A DNA stretch of 64,000 nucleotides from JAXLQL01 sp046331625 (GTDB taxonomy: Bacteria > Acidobacteriota > Terriglobia > Bryobacterales > Bryobacteraceae). Below, piece after piece: positions 51,735 through 60,409 of this stretch (the first letter of the stretch is position 1; every line of letters begins with the position of its first letter). The notes below the pieces were generated by a model. That model saw only the letters and a list, made by a program, of their open reading frames with translations, searched no databases and was not told the origin of the DNA. Location of the stretch: assembly GCA_046331625.1 (NCBI GenBank), contig JAXLQL010000002.1:644093-708092 (forward strand), written 5' to 3'. The position numbers and the translations under genes are program-made.

Positions 51735-52659
51735 CGCCGCTTCGCTCGACTACCTGATGGTGAGCGATCACAACGGACTCAGCGGTCCCGACGAAGAGTA
51801 CATCAACTACCTCCTGCAGCAGATGGCCGACCTGTTCGCGCTCCCCGGAACATTTCTGCCGCTTTATGGTTACGAGCGCAGCGTCGTCTATCCCAACGGA
51901 CACCGCAACGTCATCTTCGCCAAGCGCGGCAATCCCACGCTCCCGATCCCAGCCGAAGAGACCAAAGCGCAGACCGGCGCCAAGGCGCTCTATGACTACT
52001 TGAAGAAGTACGACGGCATCGCCATCTCGCACACGTCGGCCACAACGATGGGAACCGACTGGCGCGACAATGACCCGGCCGTGGAACCGCTCGTCGAGAT
52101 CTATCAAGGCGACCGCACATCCGCCGAATACGAGGGCGCGCCGAAATCCGCCTACACGGGCAATCCCGCTTCCGCGCCCGGTGGATTCCGCCCTGCGGGC
52201 TATGTTTGGAATGCATGGAAGAAGGGTTACAAGCTGGGCGTGCAGGCGTCATCGGATCACCTCTCCACGCACATCTCGTACGCTTGCACCATCGCCACGG
52301 ACTTCACCCGAGCGGGCCTGCTCGACGCAATGAAGCGCCGCCAGTCTTACGGCGCAACCGATAATATCGTGCTCGATTACCGAATCGAATCCGCGGGCAA
52401 GCAGTATCTCCAGGGTTCGGAGCTGAAGGCCGGCGCGAACTTGCAATTGGTGGTGAACGTGAAGGGCACGCGGCCGATCCGCCAGATCGACATCGTGCGC
52501 GACAACGAGTTCATCCACTCGCGCCATCCGCTCACGCAGGACGTCAGCTTCCGTTTCAAAGACACCAAGCCAGTCACGAAGGAGAGTTACTACTACGTTC
52601 GGGTGCAGCAGGTGGATGATCAGATCGCGTGGTCTTCGCCGATCTGGGTCCGGAAATAG
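51685..52659 (+). CDS. PHP-like metal-dependent domain (DUF3604-like), C-terminal part of the same gene
   Basis: About 320 residues in the frame that follows the indels near 51650-51700. DYLMVSDHNGLSGPDEEY, PGTFLPLYGYERSVVYPNGH, GIAISHTSATTMGTDWRDND and LGVQASSDHLSTHISYACTI carry the D/H/E residues of PHP/amidohydrolase-like metal sites. The C-terminal beta-domain ends YYVRVQQVDDQIAWSSPIWV. The first metal motif (HRHTE) lies in the damaged segment. No start codon of its own is convincing (ATG 51685 is inside the scrambled stretch), so this is the C-terminal half of the gene from 49839. Confidence 0.72.
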   Translation: MATMTGNLLDTYRYAIDAASLDYLMVSDHNGLSGPDEEYINYLLQQMADLFALPGTFLPLYGYERSVVYPNGHRNVIFAKRGNPTLPIPAEETKAQTGAKALYDYLKKYDGIAISHTSATTMGTDWRDNDPAVEPLVEIYQGDRTSAEYEGAPKSAYTGNPASAPGGFRPAGYVWNAWKKGYKLGVQASSDHLSTHISYACTIATDFTRAGLLDAMKRRQSYGATDNIVLDYRIESAGKQYLQGSELKAGANLQLVVNVKGTRPIRQIDIVRDNEFIHSRHPLTQDVSFRFKDTKPVTKESYYYVRVQQVDDQIAWSSPIWVRK

Positions 52660-52749
52660 AACATTGGTACGATTCCGGTCCTAGTACTATATTGCGCCCA
52701 AATGGGGAGGTGGTGCATACTGTACTGCGGATAGGAGGTCGCCCCCAAA

Positions 52750-53442
52750 ATGGGATATTCCTTTTTTCGCCCCAAGGCCAGTGTCGTTGCAGCCGCCGCG
52801 CTTTTCACGACGCTGTTCTTCATTCAAACCAAACCCGGCCAAGCCGATGACGACCGTGACCGGCCCGATGCATCCCGAGTCCGCCGCGGCTTTGCCATTG
52901 CGCCTGTGACGCTGACCCTTCGGAACCTCGACCGCGAGCTCGTCGGCTACGGCAGTTACCTCGTGAACGCCGCTAGCGATTGTAACGGCTGCCACACGTC
53001 GAGCCCGCAGGACGAGTATGTCTTCGGCGGGATCCCTTTCTTCGGCCAGAAACCCAAGAAAGTCAACCCGGCCAAGTATCTCGGCGGCAGCCAGAGCTTC
53101 GGTTCACTGATTCCCGGCAGCGCCGAGATCGTTACTCGCAATCTCACGCCGGATAAGTCCGGAAAACCCGCAGGACTTACATTCGCCGAGTTCGTCAAGG
53201 TGATCCGCACCGGCGTCGATCTGGACAAGTGGCATCCCACCTGTACCGGTGCACCCAACGCTCACTGCATCCCCGCGCCCTTCGATGGGTCGCTACTGCA
53301 GATCATGCCATGGCCGCAATTCCAGGACATGGTCGACCTCGACCTCGCGGCGATCTACTCGTACCTGAGCGCGATCCCCTGTCTGGAAGGCGATCCCGGC
53401 AACCCAGCGGGCAGCGATACCAAGGGCAAGCGCTGTCACTGA
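52750..53442 (+). CDS. Periplasmic mono-haem c-type cytochrome
   Basis: 230 residues with a membrane-targeting N-terminus (SVVAAAALFTTLFFIQTKPG) and a single haem site CNGCH in SDCNGCHTSSPQDEYVFGG. A methionine ligand is likely in LLQIMPWPQFQDM. The YLVNAASDCNGCH and LDLAAIYSYLSAIP parts resemble cytochrome subunits of alcohol or aldehyde dehydrogenase-like electron-transfer chains, but without a partner enzyme next to it the electron donor is unknown. The ribosome-binding site AGGAGG lies 11 bases before the ATG. Extra cysteines near the C-terminus (CTGAPNAHC, CLEG, CH) may form disulfides. Confidence 0.83.
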   Translation: MGYSFFRPKASVVAAAALFTTLFFIQTKPGQADDDRDRPDASRVRRGFAIAPVTLTLRNLDRELVGYGSYLVNAASDCNGCHTSSPQDEYVFGGIPFFGQKPKKVNPAKYLGGSQSFGSLIPGSAEIVTRNLTPDKSGKPAGLTFAEFVKVIRTGVDLDKWHPTCTGAPNAHCIPAPFDGSLLQIMPWPQFQDMVDLDLAAIYSYLSAIPCLEGDPGNPAGSDTKGKRCH

Positions 53443-54407
53443 TCCCGGCGTGGCGAGCCGAGTGCCTGGGCGCATCCGATCGCGCCCGCGAGTGCGAGGC
53501 TCGCCACCCAGACACGTTGAACTCCGCCCTCAAAGATCGAGTGGAGCTCGGGTCCATCGAGCAACTGCGGCAAGTAGCGGGCCACCATCGGAGCTGCCAA
53601 CACCAAGGCGGGAAACAGCCGTCCGCTCTCACGGAGCGCAATGGCCGCCACCAACGACGGAGCCGCGAACAGAAGCGCAAAGACCTCTGTCAGGTGACCG
53701 CGGAGTGGTGGCTCGAGCAGCGCCCAGTTGAATCCGCCGGGAAGCGAAGGGCTCCAGTGGCGAATGAGCCCGCCTTCGGTAGCGAGTGACGCGAGTGTGG
53801 CTGCGACCACCGCGGGAAGCCACACGCCAAAGAAGCCCGCTCGCCACACGCTTCTCCCGCCAGTCTTCCACCCAATGACGGCGGCGGGCGCCGCGGCCAG
53901 CACCATGCCTCGGAGGATCGGCCATTCATTCTGCTCGTGAACGAACTCGGGCGACCAATAGGGATTCCGCCCAGACAAGCCTGGTAGGTTGACCGCGAAC
54001 GCCCACACGAGCAACGAACCCGCGATCGCCAGAACGGCAACCGCGATCCATCGCGAACGCGGCCATGTCCACGCAACGAGCCCGGCGAGCAAAGGGAAGG
54101 CATACTCGAGCCACCTTCCGCGCCAAACGTCTGCTGCCTGCGAAGCCCAGCCCAGTTGCTCACAGTAGCCAATGAGGAACCACGCAGCCAGAACGCGCGG
54201 CATCCGCCCATCGAGCCGGCGCGCTAACAAAGCCGGCCCCACATGGAACAGCAGCGCCGCCAGAGTCGCTCCGATGAACACCGCTACCGCGAACCGGAAC
54301 GGATACCCGGTCGGCCAGGCGCGCTGGACCGTCATGTCGCAAAACGGAAGCGCGAAGAACAACGATGCCTCGAGCGCAATCAGGCATCGGAACTCGCTCG
54401 CAGTCAC
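53436..54407 (-). CDS. Polytopic membrane protein of unknown function
   Basis: 323 residues with about eight to nine hydrophobic segments, for example FRFAVAVFIGATLAALLFHV, WIAVAVLAIAGSLLVWAFAV, GVWLPAVVAATLASLA and EVFALLFAAPSLVAAIAL. No transporter motif recognised. Its 3' end overlaps the convergent cytochrome gene by seven bases. Confidence 0.7.
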   Translation of the reverse strand: MTASEFRCLIALEASLFFALPFCDMTVQRAWPTGYPFRFAVAVFIGATLAALLFHVGPALLARRLDGRMPRVLAAWFLIGYCEQLGWASQAADVWRGRWLEYAFPLLAGLVAWTWPRSRWIAVAVLAIAGSLLVWAFAVNLPGLSGRNPYWSPEFVHEQNEWPILRGMVLAAAPAAVIGWKTGGRSVWRAGFFGVWLPAVVAATLASLATEGGLIRHWSPSLPGGFNWALLEPPLRGHLTEVFALLFAAPSLVAAIALRESGRLFPALVLAAPMVARYLPQLLDGPELHSIFEGGVQRVWVASLALAGAIGCAQALGSPRRDQ

Positions 54408-54452
54408 TCCGCCATAGACTCCGCGTCCCAGCGAAATGTTCCGCTCCGCGAG

Positions 54453-54827
54453 CTATTCCGCCTCTGGTGCGTAGACGGTGATCAGGATCCGCCCGCCCAA
54501 TTCGGCAACGGCCTTGACGGCTTCTGCTGAGACGACGTATTCCACCGAGTAGGGATCGGTTACGGCTCGGATCCCGATGTTGAAATCCTTCTTACGAGCG
54601 TCGTCCCAGAGCTTTCGCTCAGGCGCGGGAAGTCCTCGGATCAGAGCACAAAAGCGGCGAATCGTCTCGTCCAAGTTGCGGATCCGGCCAGCGAGTTCGA
54701 GGTGGGCCGAGTGTCCGCGATCTTCGCGACCTATATGCCGCATCACGTAAACCTTCTTCCCGAGCGCCTCGACCAACGGTTGCAAGCTCCGCCGCGAGTA
54801 GATGTCCAGGTCTACGTTCAGGAACAC
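54453..54827 (-). CDS. Small protein of unknown function
   Basis: About 124 residues beginning VFLNVDLDIYSRRSLQPLVE. The GTG at 54827 is chosen because GGAGG lies five bases before it; the TTG at 54839 is an alternative whose own codon overlaps that GGAGG. The protein is acidic-hydrophobic with a C-terminal beta strand ILITVYAPE. It resembles a small uncharacterised family in which a sequence such as FLNVDLDIYS is conserved. No function is proposed. It lies 45 bases upstream of the end of the minus-strand membrane gene, in the same direction. Confidence 0.68.
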   Translation of the reverse strand: MFLNVDLDIYSRRSLQPLVEALGKKVYVMRHIGREDRGHSAHLELAGRIRNLDETIRRFCALIRGLPAPERKLWDDARKKDFNIGIRAVTDPYSVEYVVSAEAVKAVAELGGRILITVYAPEAE

Positions 54828-54916
54828 CGTTCCCTCCAAAACACGAAGGGCGGGACCACGGCGACCTGCCGCAATCCCGCCTTTGTCAAACCCCAGCGAC
54901 CGGCACCAGCGGTCGG

Positions 54917-55720
<804 letters not shown>

Positions 55721-55902
55721 CGAACTCGACCCGTTCGACTCGAGGAATGTCGCTCACCACCTGGGCGATGGCAGGAGACGCCTTCTCATCGGGGATCACC
55801 GCCGAGAGGCGCGTTCGGCGAGCGCGCCGTGGCCGATTTCGCTGTCGGCCCGGCGAGCGCAAGAACGCCACTTCGCCCACAGAGAAGGGCGGGAAATTGT
55901 AA

Positions 55903-57042
55903 TTAAAGCATGAAGCGCTTCGAGGGTAGCGCCCTCGGGATCGAGGAGTTCAATGGCTGCTCGTCGTCTTTGGTGCCGAGGGTGGTGGTTACCAAGCCCT
56001 GCGTTTCGCCGCGGGTGAACAGGCCAGAGCCGTGCGTGCGGGGCAGCAAGCCCACTTCGCATTCGATGTGACGGATTTCGTCGAACGCTCGGCCATCGGG
56101 GCGGCGTTTGGTTTTGAGAATCTCGTCGCGGAAAATCTTTTCCTTGAGCCGGTCGAACAGGCTGCCGGCTTCCTTGCGGAGCGCTTCCTGATCTTCGGGA
56201 ACGAGCGCAATCGCGCGCTCCTTCTGCTGATCCACGCGCTTGTAGCTTTCGAGCTTCGAGTGCTTCTTGGTGTTGAGAGCGTCGGTGAGATCGGCGCGGA
56301 CTTCGGCTTCGATCTTCGCCGCGAGTTCCTCGTTGATGGGCGCGGGCGCGTATTCACGCTTCGGCTTGGCGCACTTCTTGGCCAGTTCTTCGACGCCGGC
56401 GATGATGCGGCGGCAACAGTCGTGGCCGAACTCGATGCAATCGACCACCTTGTCTTCGCTGACGCCCTTGCCGCCGGCTTCCACCATCACGATGCCGTCT
56501 TTGGTACCGGCAACGACGATAGTAAACTCAGCCGTGCGCTGCTCGTCATAGGTGGGGTTGGCGACCATCTTGCCGTCGATCAAGCCGACGCGGCATCCGG
56601 CGATCGAGTGATGAAACGGAATCTCCGAGATCGCGAGCGCGGCAGCCGTGCCGACGATGCCGAGCGGAGCCGGATCGTTCTTGGGGTCGGCCGAGAGCAC
56701 CATGGCGATGATTTGGGTTTCGCAGGTGAAGCCTTCGGGGAACAGCGGGCGGATGGGGCGGTCAATCAGACGGCTGGTGAGGATTTCCTTTTCCGACGGG
56801 CGCCCTTCGCGCTTGATGAATCCGCCGGGGAACTTGCCGGCCGCGTAGGTGTACTCGCGGTAATCGACCGTGAGGGGAAAGAAGGATGCGTTGGGTTTGG
56901 GCTCTTCATTGGCGCAGGCGGTGACGAGCACCATGCTCTCACCGGAACGAACGACGACCGCGCCATTCGCCTGTTTGGCCAACTTGCCTGTTTCAATAGT
57001 GATTTGCCGGCCATGCAGGTCGACAGTGACGGAATGAACCAT
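55903..57042 (-). CDS. pnp: Polyribonucleotide nucleotidyltransferase, N-terminal part (interrupted gene)
   Basis: 379 residues: first RNase PH domain (GRQITIETGKLAKQANGAVV, AGKFPGGFIKREGRPSEKEI, LTSRLIDRPIRPLFPEGF), the helical linker and the start of the catalytic second RNase PH domain (RRPDGRAFDEIRHIECEVGL, LPRTHGSGLFTRGETQ). PNPase degrades RNA 3' to 5' using phosphate. AAGGAG precedes the ATG at 57042. The final residues (about NSSIPRALPSKRFML) are out of frame; the true sequence should continue IELLDPEGATLKRFMLHYNF. The order rpsO-pnp is conserved in bacteria. Confidence 0.85.
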   Translation of the reverse strand: MVHSVTVDLHGRQITIETGKLAKQANGAVVVRSGESMVLVTACANEEPKPNASFFPLTVDYREYTYAAGKFPGGFIKREGRPSEKEILTSRLIDRPIRPLFPEGFTCETQIIAMVLSADPKNDPAPLGIVGTAAALAISEIPFHHSIAGCRVGLIDGKMVANPTYDEQRTAEFTIVVAGTKDGIVMVEAGGKGVSEDKVVDCIEFGHDCCRRIIAGVEELAKKCAKPKREYAPAPINEELAAKIEAEVRADLTDALNTKKHSKLESYKRVDQQKERAIALVPEDQEALRKEAGSLFDRLKEKIFRDEILKTKRRPDGRAFDEIRHIECEVGLLPRTHGSGLFTRGETQGLVTTTLGTKDDEQPLNSSIPRALPSKRFML

Positions 57043-57149
57043 GTCATCTCCTTGAATCGTTGCCGATCGAAGGGTGAGACTGGGAGGGTAGCGGTGGTGT
57101 GTGAACTCCCCGTTACTGAATGGGCTTTCGCGCGCAGGCCCGATGGGAG

Positions 57150-57419
57150 CTAGCGGCGGAGTCCGAGCTTGTCAATCAACTGCTTGTACCGCTCGGGGCT
57201 GTGGCGTTTGAGGTAATCAAGTAACCGGCGGCGTCGCGCAACCATGAGGACAAGGCCGCGACGGCCGTGGTGGTCTTTCTTGTGGGACTTGAAATGCTCA
57301 GTGAGCTGGAGGATACGATTGCTCAGCAGGGCAATCTGCACTTCGGGCGACCCAGTGTCAGACTTGTGTGTGCTGTACTGCTTGATTACCTTTTGCTTGT
57401 GTTCAGCCGCCAGTGCCAT
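57150..57419 (-). CDS. rpsO: 30S ribosomal protein S15
   Basis: 89 residues, the exact normal length. It carries the universal S15 segments THKSDTGSPEVQIALLSNRI, LTEHFKSHKKDHHGRRGLVL and VARRRRLLDYLKRHSPERYK. Binds the central junction of 16S rRNA early in 30S assembly. It is placed upstream of pnp on the same strand, as usual. The leader 57420-57500 is purine-rich in the transcript and may hold the autoregulatory structure known for rpsO. Confidence 0.97.
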   Translation of the reverse strand: MALAAEHKQKVIKQYSTHKSDTGSPEVQIALLSNRILQLTEHFKSHKKDHHGRRGLVLMVARRRRLLDYLKRHSPERYKQLIDKLGLRR

Positions 57420-57512
57420 TCGAGACTACAGACTCCTCGTCTTCCTTTAATCTTTATCTTCCGTAACAGGATACCACAGCCGTCAAGGGTTCTGTTTTGG
57501 ACTCGACGAACT

Positions 57513-57522
57513 ATTGTACAAT
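57513..57522. promoter_or_regulatory. ATTGTACAAT palindrome with -10 box, left edge of defence-like cassette
   Basis: Ten-base perfect palindrome. TACAAT (57517-57522) can serve as -10 for the first cassette gene (ATG 57544, 21 bases on, with GGTGGGG as ribosome-binding site). The same 11 bases ATTGTACAATG recur at 60354, after the last cassette gene. Confidence 0.5.
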
Positions 57523-57543
57523 GCGGGTTCGGTGGGGAACGCG

Positions 57544-57892
57544 ATGAACGCTGCGATTCGCGGTGCGCTGGAGAGAGCCGATGCCGCGCATGATCGGGCG
57601 ATGCGGCACTGGGACCGGTCCTCTGCATTGATGGTGGAGGGCAAGGCCGGCGAGGCTCGTGCGGAGTTGCGGCTGGCGTTCGAGGCGGGCCGGGAAGCGG
57701 CGGATGCGGTTGCGGGGCGGGATGTTCCGGAGTTGAGTCGCGCCGTGTTTCATCGGAGTGCGGCGTCGATTGCAGTCCGGGTGGGGGGAGTGGGACGAAG
57801 CACGGCGGCTGGTGGCGCAAGGGTTGGCGACGAACCCGCCTCGCGAGTTCGCGGAGCAGTTGCGGAAGGTGGTCGATGGCAAACCCGATTAG
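57544..57892 (+). pseudogene. Small helical (TPR-like) protein, one-base frameshift
   Basis: Expected product of about 115 residues: MNAAIRGALERADAAHDRAM, VEGKAGEARAELRLAFEAG, RAVFHRSAASIA, then, after skipping one G in the run of six G (57783-57788), EWDEARRLVAQGLATNPPRE, FAEQLRKVVDGKPD and stop at 57890-57892. This resembles short TPR-like proteins that sit near small companion genes in many bacteria. With the extra G the frame continues into nonsense (about 225 residues). A homopolymer error or phase-type slippage can explain it. It overlaps the next gene by 17 bases. Confidence 0.6.
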
Positions 57893-58177
57893 CGAGAGCG
57901 TCGCGAGACAGTTTGGAGCGCAAGCCGGCCTTTGGCGAAAGCAGACGAGGCTTTTGTCGTCGATACAGGCGAAGATCTACAATCCGCACTACCAGCGGAT
58001 CATCGGAATGGGTCCCGCGGTGCTTCCTTCAATCTTCTCCGAGCTCGAAAGCCAAGGAGGGTTTTGGTTTTGGGCGCTCGAATGCATCACGGGCGACAAC
58101 CGGCATCGGGCGCGTCCACGGTAGCCGAGGCGAGGGAGCGCTGGCTCGAGTATGGCCGGGCGAGCGAGTACCTATAG
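57876..58177 (+). pseudogene. Small conserved protein (RIIGMGP/WFWALxxITG type), one-base frameshift
   Basis: Expected product of about 101 residues: MANPISESVARQFGAQAGLW, YNPHYQRIIGMGPAVLPSIF, SELESQGGFWFWALECITGD, then after AACCGG (58098-58103), where one additional C would restore the frame, STVAEARERWLEYGRASEYL. Without the repair the protein ends after 82 residues. I know this type as a widespread small protein of unknown role found near ATPases and nucleases; I cannot name a family. It is followed 82 bases later by the ATPase gene. Confidence 0.62.
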
Positions 58178-58259
58178 ATGACCGAGGGTGAACTCGGGGA
58201 GGGCTTTCCATCCGGAGGCGGCATGCCGTCAAACCGAGCGCGATAATAGAAAGGTTGTC

Positions 58260-59585
58260 ATGCGCATCGACCGGATAACCGTCGAGAACTTCAAGGGCTT
58301 CGAACGGCGCGAGTTCCGTTTTCATCCCCAGGTGAATCTGATAACCGGGAAGAACGGCAGCGGCAAGACTTCGTTGCTCGACGCGCTCGCCGTGGCCACC
58401 GGAGCTTGGTTCCTCGGACTGCGCGGCCCCGATGCGCGTCATATTCACCAGCACGAAGTCAGGGTGCGGCCAATCGAGCTGAAGCATGCAGGTACGACCG
58501 GAGCGAATGCCTCCCGCGTGAACTGGGAGGAGCAATATCCATGCGCTATCGAGGCTGCAGGCGAAGTTCTCGGGAAGCCCCAGACTTGGAAGCGAACCCT
58601 GAACACCAGGAACGGCCGCACGACGTTCGTAGAGGCCAAGGCGATCAAGCAACTCGCCAGTGAAGCCGATGCCGACGTGCGCGCCGGGCGTCCGGTTTTG
58701 CTCCCCTTGATTTCCTACTACGGCACGGGCCGGCTTTGGGACGTGCCTCGCGAGCAAGCTCGCGTCAAGAAGGCAAGGCTGGTGATCCAACGAAGGCAGC
58801 GCTTGGAAGGATATCTCAATAGCGTCGATCCGCGCCTCTCGGTTGCGCGACTGACCCGATGGATCGCCTCGGAATCCTGGATCGCATTTCAGCAGGGCGG
58901 TGCTGTTTCCCCCGTGTACGAGGCAGTCCGGCGGGCGATCCTTCGGTGCGTAGACCAGGCGCGGGACCTCTACTTCGATCCCCGCCGCGGGGAGGTGGTT
59001 GTGGAGATCCACGGACAGGGACTGCAACCATTCAACAACCTCAGCGACGGGCAGCGCACCATGCTGGCGTTGGTGGGTGACATTGCGCAAAAAGCAGCGA
59101 CGCTCAACGAGGAACACGCTGCGGACGTACTCGCAGTGACTCCAGGTGTCGTGTTGATCGACGAGTTGGACCTCCATCTCCACCCTGAGTGGCAGCGCAG
59201 CATCATCGAGAGCCTGCGGACGACTTTTCCGAACGTGCAGTTCTTCGCGACCACGCATTCGCCGTTTCTCATCCAGTCTCTTCGTGCAGGCGAGGAGTGG
59301 CTTTCGCTGGATGGCGCGCCTCCAGCGCAACTCGGCAACAAGACGCTCGAGGAAATTGCCCATTGGTTGATGGGCGTCCAGGCTCCGGAGACGAGCGCCC
59401 GCTACGAGGAGATGAAGAACACAGCGACCGCATATCTCGAAACCCTCGACAAAGCCACCGCCGCGCCTCCTGAGAAACTGGCGCGCCTTGAACAGCGGCT
59501 GGCGGAGAGCATCGCGCCGTATGCGGACAACCCGGCGTATCAGGCCTTTCTCGAAATGAAGCGCGCGGCCAAGCTCGGCAGGTAA
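58260..59585 (+). CDS. PtuA-like RecF/SMC-type ATPase of a Septu-like defence module
   Basis: 441 residues. Walker A GKNGSGKTS (residues 30-38), signature LSDGQ (261-265), Walker B VLIDELDLHLHP (Asp301, Glu302) and the H-loop histidine in TTHSPFLIQ (His333). No TOPRIM or nuclease domain follows, which separates it from OLD/GajA proteins and fits PtuA, the ATPase of Septu anti-phage systems; the HNH partner is directly downstream. The start at 58260 has AGAAAGG five bases before it and GATAAT (58242-58247) upstream, so it may have its own promoter. The Septu link rests on gene pairing and architecture, not on a search. Confidence 0.85.
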   Translation: MRIDRITVENFKGFERREFRFHPQVNLITGKNGSGKTSLLDALAVATGAWFLGLRGPDARHIHQHEVRVRPIELKHAGTTGANASRVNWEEQYPCAIEAAGEVLGKPQTWKRTLNTRNGRTTFVEAKAIKQLASEADADVRAGRPVLLPLISYYGTGRLWDVPREQARVKKARLVIQRRQRLEGYLNSVDPRLSVARLTRWIASESWIAFQQGGAVSPVYEAVRRAILRCVDQARDLYFDPRRGEVVVEIHGQGLQPFNNLSDGQRTMLALVGDIAQKAATLNEEHAADVLAVTPGVVLIDELDLHLHPEWQRSIIESLRTTFPNVQFFATTHSPFLIQSLRAGEEWLSLDGAPPAQLGNKTLEEIAHWLMGVQAPETSARYEEMKNTATAYLETLDKATAAPPEKLARLEQRLAESIAPYADNPAYQAFLEMKRAAKLGR

Positions 59586-59586
59586 C

Positions 59587-60318
59587 GTGCGGCCCATTAG
59601 AAGGGGGCTTTCCCCGACGACTTCGGATTTCGCGAAGTACCAGGATGCCAAGCCGGAACTGGTGGCGCGCCTCGGTCCGTATTGCAGTTTCTGCGAACGC
59701 AGCCTCCCGGCGGGTCTCGCGGTGGAGCACATCCAAGCGAAGGACCTGAACGAGTACAGGCATCTCGAAAGAACCTGGTCGAACTTCCTGCTGGCATGCG
59801 TGAACTGCAACTCGACGAAATCCACCACGAACGTCACTCCCGGCCAATACGTTTTGCCTGACCGCGACAACACTTTCGCCGTATTCTTGTACGCCGCGGA
59901 CGGTTCCATCACGGTGCATGACAGCATGGAGCCGGGCATTCGCGCGCTTGCGGAGCGTACGCTGAAGCTCGTGGGCTTAGGCAAGGCCGCCCATCTATGG
60001 AAGGACGCGAACGGAAGGGCTGTCGCATTGGACCGAATGAGTCAGCGTATGCAGGCCTGGTCGCAAGCCGAGGTGGCTCGCGCCGACATCGAGAGTAACC
60101 CACGGAACGAGGCATTGAAAAGGCAAGTCCTCGAACTCGCGAAGTCCACGGGCTTCTTCAGCGTTTGGATGAGCGTTTTTTCTGGACATCCAGGCATGCG
60201 ACGCCGCCTGATTGAAGCGTTTCCCGGGACCAACGAAAGCGGATGCTTCGACTCTCGAGGCGATCCCGTGACTCCAGCGCCCAATCCCGATGGACTCGAG
60301 TCGGGAGGGAAAACCTGA
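59587..60318 (+). CDS. PtuB-like HNH endonuclease of a Septu-like defence module
   Basis: 243 residues from GTG 59587, one base after the stop of the ATPase. The zinc/catalytic module is near the N-terminus: CSFCERS (Cys33, Cys36), VEHIQAKDLNEY (Glu47, His48), WSNFLLACVNCNSTKSTTN (Asn66, Cys71, Cys74, Asn75). This is the C-x2-C / EH / N-x4-C-x2-CN pattern of HNH nucleases such as PtuB. The C-terminal half is helical and not recognised. In Septu, PtuA and PtuB form a complex that cleaves DNA during phage infection; here that is an inference by homology. Confidence 0.82.
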   Translation: MRPIRRGLSPTTSDFAKYQDAKPELVARLGPYCSFCERSLPAGLAVEHIQAKDLNEYRHLERTWSNFLLACVNCNSTKSTTNVTPGQYVLPDRDNTFAVFLYAADGSITVHDSMEPGIRALAERTLKLVGLGKAAHLWKDANGRAVALDRMSQRMQAWSQAEVARADIESNPRNEALKRQVLELAKSTGFFSVWMSVFSGHPGMRRRLIEAFPGTNESGCFDSRGDPVTPAPNPDGLESGGKT

Positions 60319-60353
60319 TCGTCCTCGAACGCGACCGCCCGCCGCGGACCGCC

Positions 60354-60363
60354 ATTGTACAAT
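60354..60363. repeat. ATTGTACAAT palindrome, right edge of defence-like cassette
   Basis: Identical to 57513-57522 and followed by G in both places (11 bases shared). TACAAT here could also act as the -10 of the following dehydrogenase gene (ATG 60410, leader of about 40 bases with AAGGAG). Confidence 0.45.
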
Positions 60364-60409
60364 GACTCTTTCCCCTCTCACCCCACTCATCTAAGGAGCA
60401 CTCCGCATC

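Noticed and set aside
57150..57419. Alternative small gene on the plus strand opposite rpsO (57244-57450)
   Set aside because: S15 is certain and the plus-strand frame has no protein-like pattern.
58260..60318. Gabija system (GajAB)
   Set aside because: The ATPase lacks a TOPRIM domain and the partner is an HNH nuclease, not a UvrD-like helicase.
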